Source: Candidatus Pacearchaeota archaeon CG10_big_fil_rev_8_21_14_0_10_35_13 (GTDB lineage Archaea > Nanobdellota > Nanobdellia > Pacearchaeales > GW2011-AR1). Taken from it: a stretch of 20,326 nucleotides of DNA. Position 1 is the first letter of the stretch. Every line of letters starts with the position of its first letter. Where the stretch lies: NCBI GenBank assembly GCA_002763035.1, contig PFDC01000108.1, positions 385 through 20,710 on the forward strand, given 5' to 3'. A model generated the notes under the pieces. The model did no database searches. It was not told the origin of the DNA and saw nothing but the letters and a program-made list of their open reading frames with translations. The translations under genes and the position numbers were made by a program. Shown piece by piece: positions 6,351 to 13,794 of the stretch.

Positions 6351-6755
6351 CATCTTAAGAATGAATTCTTCTGATTCTTTTATTGATTCCTGGCTTTTCT
6401 TCTTTTCTTCTTCTTGATTATCTTTAGTGTAGTATTGGCTATCAATTCTTATTCTCTTCATATCTTCTAGTGATTCTGCGAGTTCTGGTTTATTAATTAT
6501 TTCTTTTAGTATTATCATACTTCCTGTATGATTCTCGGATTTTATTCCACACTTATAGAGGAATGCTAATACGTTATTATACATTGCATAATAAGAGTTT
6601 ATTATTGAATTTTCATACAGTCCATTCTCTAGCAGTATTTTTGCTGATAATAAGCAGTCATCTGTTTTTTGTTGGTAAGACTCGCACATCTCTGCTGATT
6701 CTTCTACTAATTGTACTTTTTTTTCTTTTATTAGTCTAGTCAAAAACCTGTTCAT
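6279..6755 (-). CDS. HEPN domain protein (toxin-like partner of the MNT gene)
   Basis: An all-alpha protein of about 158 aa. ENGLYENSIINSYYAMYN, then a second helix, then IRIDSQYYT and an acidic EES-E-E-F helix give the pattern of the PF05168-type HEPN domain. HEPN proteins paired with MNT nucleotidyltransferases are usually RNase toxins. The catalytic R-x4-6-H of that class is not evident here; the equivalent site reads R-I-D-S-Q-Y-Y. It may therefore be non-nucleolytic or use another residue. I chose the ATG at 6753-6755. A TTG 12 nt upstream is also in frame, but a GGGGG tract abuts it with no spacing, whereas the ATG has that tract 12 nt away. It overlaps the MNT gene by about 20 nt and the mini-ORF/cysS side by ATGA, as in an operon. 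Confidence 0.82.
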   Translation of the reverse strand: MNRFLTRLIKEKKVQLVEESAEMCESYQQKTDDCLLSAKILLENGLYENSIINSYYAMYNNVLAFLYKCGIKSENHTGSMIILKEIINKPELAESLEDMKRIRIDSQYYTKDNQEEEKKKSQESIKESEEFILKMKILMNSIKNSEIERIRESLGGKR

Positions 6756-7287
6756 AAAACTTCTCAACCCCCTTGATCATTATGTGGTTCTTTATTATCT
6801 CTCTTATTAGTAATGATTCTTTGTTAAACTTTCCTATTTTTACACTTATCTTAGTGTTTAGTTTTTCTAATTCTTTTTTCATCTTATTATCTTCTGTTTC
6901 GACATATAGGTCTAAGTCACTATCATTCTTTTCTCTGTTTTTGGCGTAGCTTCCGAATAGTATTATCATTCTTCCCCCCGGAACTTTTTTTATTATCTCA
7001 TCAAATAATGGTTCCATCCATGGTTCTTTTCTTAATAACTCTATCAGTTTGTAGTGCTCGCTTTCTTCTAGTATCTTTCGGGTTTTTATTCCTTTCTTTA
7101 TGAAGTATTGCTTATTTTTTCCTATGGTTTTATAATCAATTATATTAAGTTCTTCCATTTCTTTGAGCCTTCTTATCAGCGTGGCTCTTGGTATTCCTAA
7201 GTCTCTTTCCATCATCCTTACATGTGCTTCTTTTAGGGATAAATAATTAATAATTCTTAATTCTTCATTGTTTCTTTTGTGAACCAT
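6736..7287 (-). CDS. Winged-HTH / minimal nucleotidyltransferase (MNT) fusion, antitoxin-like
   Basis: A 183-aa two-domain protein. Residues 1-70 are a winged helix-turn-helix of the MarR/ArsR kind: a recognition helix around IPRATLIRRLKEMEEL, then a wing YKTIGKNKQYFI. Residues 90-183 are a minimal nucleotidyltransferase with GSYAK at 112-116 and the DLD metal pair at 124-126, which is the GS-x10-DxD motif. In MntA-HepT type modules the MNT antitoxin adds AMP to the HEPN toxin. The fused HTH suggests that this one also represses its own operon. A 10-bp palindrome lies between its TATA box and ATG. The 3' end overlaps the HEPN gene. The function is inferred from domain pairing; a stand-alone regulatory role is possible. 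Confidence 0.85.
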   Translation of the reverse strand: MVHKRNNEELRIINYLSLKEAHVRMMERDLGIPRATLIRRLKEMEELNIIDYKTIGKNKQYFIKKGIKTRKILEESEHYKLIELLRKEPWMEPLFDEIIKKVPGGRMIILFGSYAKNREKNDSDLDLYVETEDNKMKKELEKLNTKISVKIGKFNKESLLIREIIKNHIMIKGVEKFYEQVFD

Positions 7288-7293
7288 ATTATA

Positions 7294-7320
7294 TCATTAA
7301 TGAACCAGTACTATATAAAT
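7294..7320 (-). promoter_or_regulatory. Promoter and candidate operator of the MNT-HEPN-cysS operon
   Basis: The minus strand has a TATA box ATTTATATAG (7311-7320), about 29 bp before the ATG at 7287. Between them is the perfect palindrome TCATTAATGA (7294-7303), over the expected start point. GGTTCA also occurs twice (just upstream of the palindrome and at codons 2-3 of the gene). This is a plausible binding site for the winged-HTH domain encoded downstream. Confidence 0.5.
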
Positions 7321-7341
7321 CTTTTGTCACTTAGAATTCTT

Positions 7342-8307
7342 CTACCATCCTACCCTTCTGTTAATCCCCTTAGCCTTATCCTTATTAGTGAACTTTACAC
7401 TTACCACTCTTCCTTTCTTCTCATCAATTGTTAGTAGTGTATTGACCTTTCCACCAAATCCTGCATTCACTACTGTTGTTCTTCCTATTTTCTGCATTCC
7501 GTGGAATTCGTGCATGTGACTTCCTACACATAATAATGGTTGATGTTTATTTATGAATTCTCTGGCTATTGTTGAACCGTAATGTTTTCCGTATACTGGT
7601 GATTCCTTTTTCATTACCTTGTCGAGCTTAGTATTATTAGGGACATTATGTGTTATGAATATTGTTGGTAGTTTCTTATTCTTTCTGTTTTTGTAAGGTC
7701 CTTCAACTTTGGAAAATAATTTTTTGTAAGCTTTCTTAAGTTTTCTTTTCTCTTCATCATTCTTATAATTCTTTTTTGTTGGTCTTTCCGGGTAACTACT
7801 AATCCCGTAACCTATGATATTTATTCCGTTAAACTCCTCACTTCTAAAGTGTACGTCCTTAAGGTTTTTTAGTCCTTTGACTAGTGCTCTTGGTGTCTTT
7901 GAAGTAGTGTACTCTTCTAAAGCGTTCATTCTCCGGTTATATCCGCTCTTATCAAGATTCTTTACTCTGCTTTTTCCATTAGCTTCATCCCAATTTCCTG
8001 GAACAAAGAATAATGGTTTTCCTATCTTATCAAGAACCCTCAATATTTTATTACCTTCAGTTATTGATTTCTTCTTCATATTATTGAACTTTCTTCTACC
8101 TACTACTTTGTCAATATATCTCTCATGATCTGCGAATAGTGTCTTACTCCCACTTTTCCAGCTATTAACCCACACATCAGTAACTTTTCTTAATTCCTCA
8201 TCGCGGCATACATCTCCCGGGACGATTATTGCATCAAACTCATTCTTTTTAAAATAAATTCTTGGCATCGCTCCGTGTAAGTCACCAATTATTAAGAATC
8301 GTATCAT
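7342..8307 (-). CDS. Calcineurin-like metallophosphoesterase
   Basis: A 321-aa protein with the two-metal phosphoesterase motifs in order: D-L-H (9-11), GD (31-32), GNWD (104-107), H220 in FITHN, and GSHMH (262-266). In GNWD the usual histidine of GNHD/E is replaced by Trp. That residue helps protonate the leaving group in many members; MJ0936/YfcE-like enzymes have Cys there, which favours a phosphodiesterase or other non-standard substrate. An unusually basic middle section (about 170-215, rich in Lys and Arg) suggests nucleic-acid or nucleotide contact, but this is inference. There is no signal peptide, so it should be cytoplasmic. A TATA box 25 bp upstream of the ATG predicts a leaderless mRNA. 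The substrate is unknown. Confidence 0.85.
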   Translation of the reverse strand: MIRFLIIGDLHGAMPRIYFKKNEFDAIIVPGDVCRDEELRKVTDVWVNSWKSGSKTLFADHERYIDKVVGRRKFNNMKKKSITEGNKILRVLDKIGKPLFFVPGNWDEANGKSRVKNLDKSGYNRRMNALEEYTTSKTPRALVKGLKNLKDVHFRSEEFNGINIIGYGISSYPERPTKKNYKNDEEKRKLKKAYKKLFSKVEGPYKNRKNKKLPTIFITHNVPNNTKLDKVMKKESPVYGKHYGSTIAREFINKHQPLLCVGSHMHEFHGMQKIGRTTVVNAGFGGKVNTLLTIDEKKGRVVSVKFTNKDKAKGINRRVGW

Positions 8308-8323
8308 TAATCATAGAACCTTT

Positions 8324-8335
8324 TTTATTATAAAA
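8324..8335 (-). promoter_or_regulatory. TATA box of the metallophosphoesterase gene
   Basis: TTTTTATAATAA on the minus strand is centred near 8332, 25 bp from the ATG at 8307. This fits leaderless initiation; no Shine-Dalgarno sequence is seen. It lies between the purF stop and the gene. Confidence 0.5.
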
Positions 8336-8342
8336 ACCTTCC

Positions 8343-9761
8343 TTAGCAAGGTCTTTCTCCTCCGATGCAGTAATAACATAGTTTTTCTCTGGGGTTTCTC
8401 ATTCCTGCTCTTTCGAATGCGTTCATCATTCCTTGGTCGCTTAAGAATTTTGTTATCATTCCTAAAGCTTCACTAATTTCTTCGTCATTCTTGTTCTTTA
8501 CTATGAAGTTATCTTCTGGTGGCATATCAACGCCCCATTCACAACCTCTTTGAATTCCATCCTTCCCAATAATCCCTATTTTTGGTGTGTAACTAAGGAA
8601 ATAAACTTTCTTTACTTCTGCTTCTTCATAAAGTATTTTTCCTGCGTGCTTAGAATTATTTCCTCTAACGATACTGTCATCAATGATTATTATTGTCTTG
8701 TCCTTTAAGATATTTTTCTCTTTAATCTCTGGTAGCAAGTGGAGGTTTTGTTTAATGCTTATTTCTCTTTCTTCCTTAGTGGTTCCTAAGAAACTTCTTT
8801 CACTACGCATCTTATAAAATACTGGTAGGAATGGTAAGTCTGTACGTTCACTATAGGCTCTAGCGGCTATTTCCGGACATCTTGGAAGAAATGTTACGAA
8901 GTCTACATCATCAAATAAGTATTCTTTAGCTAATTCTTTTCCTAATTCGTGCCTGACCTTTCTTACACTAATCCCATCAATTACTGTTCCTTGTTCTGAG
9001 ATGTAGTTCCATTCAAAGAAGCAGTGTCTTTTCTTATTATCAACTATTACTTTCTTTTTCTCATAGTCTCCTTCTGGTTTTAGGTAATAAATGCTTCCTG
9101 GAGTAAGATTTTCTATAATGTCTGCTCCGTTCTTTATTAGTGCTTGGTCTTCTGAAGCTACACAACACTTCCCGTCCTTGAATCCTAGTACTCCAGGTTT
9201 TATTCCTAGACTATCGCGCATTACTACTACATCACGATTATTCTTGCTTGCTATTGCCATGCTATAAGCCCCTGGTATTTCCCTAATCATTTTTTCTGGA
9301 CCATAATTTTCATGGTAGTGTAATAATTTTTTTGAGTCACAGCCGAGTTTCATTATTTCTTCTCCCAGTATTCCTAAGTACTTGTTGCTTACTTGCCCGT
9401 TATGAACTATTACTGCTTCACAATCAAGAATTATTTCGTGATCACCTCTTAATTCTTTTGTTCCTCCAATAATGTGTGGGTGTGCATCTTCGAGTATCCT
9501 GTCCTTTCTTCCTTTGGTCGCGTATCTTACATGTCCTAAGAATGTGTGGTATTTTGTTGGTGAGAGTATTTTGTGTAAGTCTACTAAGTCGAACTTTTCT
9601 CCTCCTCCGCTCCATTTTACTACATCGATTCTCTTGTCACCAATGGCTGCTATTCCTGCAGCTTCTCTGCCTCTGTGTTGTAATCCCTTAATCATTGAGT
9701 AGGCGTCGTGTAATGTCTTCGCGACGCAGAATCCGCAGTTGTGCCTTATGTTTTCACCCAT
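8343..9761 (-). CDS. purF: Amidophosphoribosyltransferase
   Basis: The first committed step of purine synthesis: PRPP plus glutamine gives 5-phosphoribosylamine. It is 472 aa, a normal length. An eight-residue propeptide precedes Cys9 (HNCGF), the N-terminal nucleophile after processing. The glutaminase motifs are GLQHRGREAAGIA (26-38), GHVRYATKG (76-84) and VHNGQV (119-124). The PRPP loop is IIIDDSIVRGNNS (358-370). Four cysteines at 247, 407, 462 and 465 match the [4Fe-4S] ligand pattern of the Bacillus-type enzyme, so a cluster and a cleaved propeptide are expected. GC-EWGVDMP (406-413) is the usual post-PRTase motif. No other purine gene is in the window. It lies upstream of the phosphoesterase gene, which appears to have its own promoter. 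Confidence 0.96.
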   Translation of the reverse strand: MGENIRHNCGFCVAKTLHDAYSMIKGLQHRGREAAGIAAIGDKRIDVVKWSGGGEKFDLVDLHKILSPTKYHTFLGHVRYATKGRKDRILEDAHPHIIGGTKELRGDHEIILDCEAVIVHNGQVSNKYLGILGEEIMKLGCDSKKLLHYHENYGPEKMIREIPGAYSMAIASKNNRDVVVMRDSLGIKPGVLGFKDGKCCVASEDQALIKNGADIIENLTPGSIYYLKPEGDYEKKKVIVDNKKRHCFFEWNYISEQGTVIDGISVRKVRHELGKELAKEYLFDDVDFVTFLPRCPEIAARAYSERTDLPFLPVFYKMRSERSFLGTTKEEREISIKQNLHLLPEIKEKNILKDKTIIIIDDSIVRGNNSKHAGKILYEEAEVKKVYFLSYTPKIGIIGKDGIQRGCEWGVDMPPEDNFIVKNKNDEEISEALGMITKFLSDQGMMNAFERAGMRNPREKLCYYCIGGERPC

Positions 9762-9782
9762 ACAATGATTAGTTGTTTTAAG

Positions 9783-9790
9783 GGTTTTTA
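9783..9790 (-). promoter_or_regulatory. Possible TATA box of purF
   Basis: TTAAAAACC on the minus strand is centred about 26 bp from the purF ATG. TTTTAAGG-like sequence just nearer the gene is an alternative. Both are weak matches. Confidence 0.3.
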
Positions 9791-9879
9791 ATGATTATTA
9801 TAGTGGGGATTCCGGTATCTACAATTTGGGGGTGTTGCTTTATCTTTGTGACCTGTTATTTACCTATCAATGTAATGTC

Positions 9880-10029
9880 TCTTGAGTTTACTTTAACATC
9901 TTTGGTAGTTGAGCAATATATCTTATTCTTAGTGATATTAGAAAAGAATTCTTGAGTTTACTTTAACATCTTTGGTAGTTGAGCAATATATCTTATTCTT
10001 AGTGATATTAGAAAAGAATTCTTGAGTTT
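9880..10029. repeat. 70-bp perfect tandem duplication, intergenic
   Basis: Positions 9880-9959 and 9950-10029 are identical over 80 bp: period 70 bp, about 2.1 copies. The array begins in the gap behind purF and ends at the first base of the stop codon of the 783-aa surface protein gene, so it forms that gene's 3' flank. No frame or clear hairpin terminator is in the unit; it contains AGAATTCT. Copies are contiguous, so it is not a CRISPR array. Confidence 0.95.
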
Positions 10030-12380
10030 TATCTCTTAATACTTGCTATTATGATTATTAGTAATATTAGTAGTATCAGAATAATGGTTCCTATAACCCA
10101 CCATAGGCCGTTATTTGTGTAGGTTTTATTGTTTTCATTAACTGCTTCTCCTGTAAGGCTTATGGTTCCACTGCTAACCCCCTCTGTTTCTTCTAATTGG
10201 TTATTGAATGCTACTTCGTTATTATTGTTGAATTCTCCTACTTGTCTAACACTACTTCTAGTACTTCCGCTGCCACCGCTACTTCCACTGTTATTATTGT
10301 TGTTCTGTTGTGTTAGTACATTGATTATTATGCTACTAACTGTTGTGTTTTTTCCGTCGCTGATACTTACGCTTATGTTGTATGTTCCTGCATCCCCTAC
10401 TTTACTGTTCCATGAGCAATAATTCATTCCTACTAGTGTGAATGGTGTAGAACAACTGTAGTTTAGTGTGTCGTTATCATCATCGCTTGCAGTTATTGTT
10501 ATTATGAATGTATCTCCTTCGTAGGTTCCTGAGTAACTGATGCTTCCTATTTTTGGGTAACTATTAGTTTGGTTTGTTTGATTATTAGTATTATTCTGTG
10601 TGTTGTTCGCATTAACAATTATCGTGATATTTTTCTCAGTAGTATTTTTTCCGTCGCTTGCTCTCATTGTTGAGGTGTATGTTCCTACATCACTGCTTGT
10701 TGTTTGCCATTCTCCGTTATTGTTTAGTGGGCTAGTGAATGTCACTGTTATTGTGTCGTTGTCTAAATCTGTAACGCTGTAATTAATCTTTACTAATTCT
10801 CCTGCTGTGATGTTTATCAAATTGCTATTAAGGGTTATTACGGGGTAACTATTGGTGGTATTTGTCTGGTTGGTTTGGTTATTCTGATTACTTAAGTTTC
10901 TTGCGACTTCTACGATGAAATGGTCAATTGTTGAGTTCTTTCCATCACTTGCGGTAATTGTTATATTGTACACTCCTACGTCGCTACTTGTTGTAGTCCA
11001 TGAGTTGGTTGTTGTACTAAACTTTTTTGAGTAGCTAATTGTTACATTGTCTCCATCACTATCGTTAGTTGTTACATTAATTCTTGCTGTTTCCCCAGCA
11101 GTAATGTTCTGGTATCTTGGGCTAATGCTTAGTGTTGGTGCGCTGTTAGGGATAATTTTTTCTTTAATCGTAAATGAGTAGCTATTGCTTATTGTGTATT
11201 GTCCGTCAGTTGTTGTTACAGTTACTGTATAGTTTCCTGCGTCTCCTTTCTTTGTTTGCCACATTCCTGTAGTGTTGAATGGTGTGCTATAGGTTGTTGT
11301 TAATGCATCACCTTCAGAATCACTTGCGTTTACTATGACTTTGTATAAGTCTCCTTCTTCTGTTCCTTCAATCTTTACACTATTAACTGTTGGTTTGTGG
11401 TTAACGGTCATTTCTCTACCTGTTATTTCTATCATGCTAATAATTCCGTTGTTGCTCTTAATGCTGAATTTTTCTGGTACACTATTGCTGTTATTGATTA
11501 CTATCCCTGTTTCATTACCTTTAGTGATATTACTCATATTGCCACTAACATAACTCATTATTGGTCCGAATGTTCCGTTAGAGTATAGGTGTCTTGTGAA
11601 TACTCTTAGTCCTAATATTTCTATCTTGTCTGCTCCTCCACTAACGCTTGTTGTCTTAGTATTAACTTCCATTCCTACTACTATTTGCCTATTTGATAAT
11701 ATATTAGTTTTTGTTACGTCATTAATGCTTCCGCCACTTACAATGCTTGTTCCGCTACTAAATGTTCCATTGTTGTAGAGTTTTGCTGTAAAAATGTATA
11801 ATACTGGGGTGTTTGCTAAGTCTTTATCATAGGTTTTAGTATAGTTATTTCCTATTCCTATACCTATAGGCACATAACGGTAATCGCTACCATTACTCAT
11901 AGTTATCATTGCTTCTCCGGTTTTTCCTGAGTCAATTCCTGTACTCCAGGTGTAGGTTTTTCCTTCTCTAAATTTCCATTCTTCTCCAACTGTTGAATCA
12001 TTAAAACTTGTAGTATTCTGTATACATTCTTTGTCTACCATATCGATTGTACAGTTCTTATTATAAGCTCCTGCGTAAGGGCTTCCTAGTGGTACGAATC
12101 CTCCAACACAGTTTCTTAGTCCTTCTAATAGTCCTGTAACTGTGCTAATACTCCTGTCGAACCCTGTGATATTGGTCTTTAATGGTTCTCCTAATCCGTA
12201 GGGATTATCATAGGTATATTTCGTGTAGCTAGCATAATCGCTGTGTTGTACTACTGGATTTTTGACACATTGATTATATTGTTGTGTTTCTAAGTCGTTA
12301 CCATTGACTCTTAACGCCATCCCTAAGCTCAGTCCTAAGATTATTATTAGTGTTATGCTGAATGTTAGCTTCTTTTCCAT
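10029..12380 (-). CDS. Large surface protein with four tandem Ig-like/cadherin-like repeats and C-terminal anchor
   Basis: This is a 783-aa protein. An N-terminal signal peptide starts MEKKLTFSITLII. An unrecognised N-terminal domain follows (about 25-325), in which LYNNGTF and LYSNGTF mark an internal duplication. Next come four repeats of about 80-85 aa at roughly 327-407, 412-494, 510-591 and 606-690. Each has a D-x-D/E-G/N-D strand, a W, DVG-x-Y or DAG-x-Y, and a closing DGK/DGQ motif. Asn/Thr/Gln-rich linkers such as NNQTNQTNSY separate some of them. A Ser/Gly linker and one membrane helix (about 760-780) end in IKR. Many sequons suggest glycosylation. The frame extends to 12413. I start at 12380 because TTTATAAA lies inside the extension, 26 bp upstream, which predicts a leaderless mRNA from this ATG. 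Probably an adhesin or envelope component; no specific function is recognised. Confidence 0.85.
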   Translation of the reverse strand: MEKKLTFSITLIIILGLSLGMALRVNGNDLETQQYNQCVKNPVVQHSDYASYTKYTYDNPYGLGEPLKTNITGFDRSISTVTGLLEGLRNCVGGFVPLGSPYAGAYNKNCTIDMVDKECIQNTTSFNDSTVGEEWKFREGKTYTWSTGIDSGKTGEAMITMSNGSDYRYVPIGIGIGNNYTKTYDKDLANTPVLYIFTAKLYNNGTFSSGTSIVSGGSINDVTKTNILSNRQIVVGMEVNTKTTSVSGGADKIEILGLRVFTRHLYSNGTFGPIMSYVSGNMSNITKGNETGIVINNSNSVPEKFSIKSNNGIISMIEITGREMTVNHKPTVNSVKIEGTEEGDLYKVIVNASDSEGDALTTTYSTPFNTTGMWQTKKGDAGNYTVTVTTTDGQYTISNSYSFTIKEKIIPNSAPTLSISPRYQNITAGETARINVTTNDSDGDNVTISYSKKFSTTTNSWTTTSSDVGVYNITITASDGKNSTIDHFIVEVARNLSNQNNQTNQTNTTNSYPVITLNSNLINITAGELVKINYSVTDLDNDTITVTFTSPLNNNGEWQTTSSDVGTYTSTMRASDGKNTTEKNITIIVNANNTQNNTNNQTNQTNSYPKIGSISYSGTYEGDTFIITITASDDDNDTLNYSCSTPFTLVGMNYCSWNSKVGDAGTYNISVSISDGKNTTVSSIIINVLTQQNNNNNSGSSGGSGSTRSSVRQVGEFNNNNEVAFNNQLEETEGVSSGTISLTGEAVNENNKTYTNNGLWWVIGTIILILLILLIIIIASIKR

Positions 12381-12402
12381 AGTCTTCTTTAGTAAAAACC
12401 CG

Positions 12403-12410
12403 TTTATAAA
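12403..12410 (-). promoter_or_regulatory. TATA box of the 783-aa surface protein gene
   Basis: A perfect TTTATAAA on the minus strand is centred 26 bp from the ATG at 12378-12380. It overlaps the codons after the longer in-frame ATG at 12413, so that upstream start is unlikely to be used. Confidence 0.65.
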
Positions 12411-12450
12411 CATTGTTATTCTGTAACCACTAAAGAATTATTACGGTAAA

Positions 12451-13794
12451 CTACTTTGTTTTTATTATGCTATTCTTCTTAGTAAATAATGATCTCTTTA
12501 ATATCTTAACTTTCTTATTCTTAATATCTTCCTTGTGTCCTTTATATCCTATTACTCCTATTATGATAAGTCCCAAGACTATCAGTATTATAACCGTTAT
12601 TACTATTAGACTCCAATAAACTACTGGTTTCCTTAATATTTCTCCTGCTTCCCTCATCACTTCTCCTGCGCTACTTCTTGTTTCTTCTTTTGTTTCATCA
12701 CCGGTTGTTGGGGTTAGTTTTGCTCCTTCTTCTTTTGTTAATGGCCTTATTGTTATTGTTACTATCTTTGTTATTATGTTTATCGTGTCAAGCTTAATGC
12801 TTATATCGCTAACCTCGTTTTCGTTGATGTCTATTCCTTTCTCTTCGCCAATTATCAATGTTATATTTTGTTCTTTGCTTTGTATTTTAAATGTTGCGGT
12901 TGTTTCTGTTAATGATGTCAGTGTTATCGTATGATTCTCTCCTAAAATTTCAAATTGTGCTTTTTCATTCTTTGACATCTCAACACTTTCAACTTCGGTT
13001 AGTTTTCCTAATTGATACTTTGATGATCCTCCTCCGCCACCACCTCCTCCGCCACCGCTTGAGGCTGTTGATGCTACAGGGCAATCAGTACATGCTACTA
13101 CACTATTAATAAAATCATTCTTTGTTGCTATTCCTCCTTCTCCTGTTGCCGATGCTGTTATTGTAAAATCGCATCCTCCGCTAGTTCCTTGGGTTACTGA
13201 GGTCCATGCTCTTGATTGTTTACTTCCGTCAGTCATTCCAGTAATTGTTTTACTTGAACTCTGGCTTCCTATACTGCATCCTCCGGAATTTATTGTGAAT
13301 GTTAATGTTACATCAATATCTCCTCCTGCTGTTACTTCTCCTGTTACATCAAATGTTTCTCCCATCGCAGCGTTGCTCGCGGTTTTATTAACTATTACAG
13401 ATACATCGATAATATTAATACTTCTGTCAGATACATAAGTGTCTGTTATATCATCAAGACTTATTTTTTGAAATCCGTTACTTCCAGTTTTTACTGCTTT
13501 AAGGCTGGTAAACGTTACTTCTGTTGATTGTCCTGCTGTTATTGCATCATTTACTGTTTTTGGATAGTTGCTATTTTCCATCCAGTCTCCACTGTCAGGG
13601 TATAGTGTTGCTGTTCCTAAGGTTGCTGGAGCATCTCCGGTATTTTGTACTTGTGCTGAGCATGTAAATGCTTCATTAACTGTTGTTTCACTAGGTGTGC
13701 ATGAGAATGCTGATACTTGGAAATTAGCTACTGCTAACACCCCTGGTATTATCAGGCTTATTATTATTGCACTAATAAATATTTTGCTTATCAT
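12451..13794 (-). CDS. Membrane-anchored surface protein with CARDB-like domain, Gly10 linker and basic tail
   Basis: A 447-aa protein. A signal peptide (1-20, MISKIF...GVLA) leads into a CARDB/Ig-like domain (about 23-130, with SCTPSETTVNEAFTC and N-x-G). A second beta domain follows (about 130-235). After CTDC there is a run of ten Gly (246-255) as a flexible linker. A third domain (about 258-350) resembles a small beta module common in Woesearchaeota surface proteins, with VG/IGEEKGIDIN followed by DISIKL. One membrane helix (about 392-415) and a Lys-rich cytoplasmic tail end it. Its ATG overlaps the stop of the 1666-aa gene by 4 nt (ATGA), and I see no good ribosome-binding site, so translation is probably coupled. 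It may anchor the unanchored giant protein. The function is unknown. Confidence 0.82.
   Translation of the reverse strand: MISKIFISAIIISLIIPGVLAVANFQVSAFSCTPSETTVNEAFTCSAQVQNTGDAPATLGTATLYPDSGDWMENSNYPKTVNDAITAGQSTEVTFTSLKAVKTGSNGFQKISLDDITDTYVSDRSINIIDVSVIVNKTASNAAMGETFDVTGEVTAGGDIDVTLTFTINSGGCSIGSQSSSKTITGMTDGSKQSRAWTSVTQGTSGGCDFTITASATGEGGIATKNDFINSVVACTDCPVASTASSGGGGGGGGGGSSKYQLGKLTEVESVEMSKNEKAQFEILGENHTITLTSLTETTATFKIQSKEQNITLIIGEEKGIDINENEVSDISIKLDTINIITKIVTITIRPLTKEEGAKLTPTTGDETKEETRSSAGEVMREAGEILRKPVVYWSLIVITVIILIVLGLIIIGVIGYKGHKEDIKNKKVKILKRSLFTKKNSIIKTK

Noticed and set aside
12381..12413. Longer start of the surface protein at 12413
   Set aside because: A perfect TTTATAAA lies within those codons at 26 bp from the next ATG, and the extension would put polar residues before the signal peptide.
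13045..13080. Simple sequence repeat giving ten Gly in the 447-aa protein as a frameshift or assembly error
   Set aside because: The frame is open on both sides with sensible domains, and Gly-rich linkers are common in such surface proteins.
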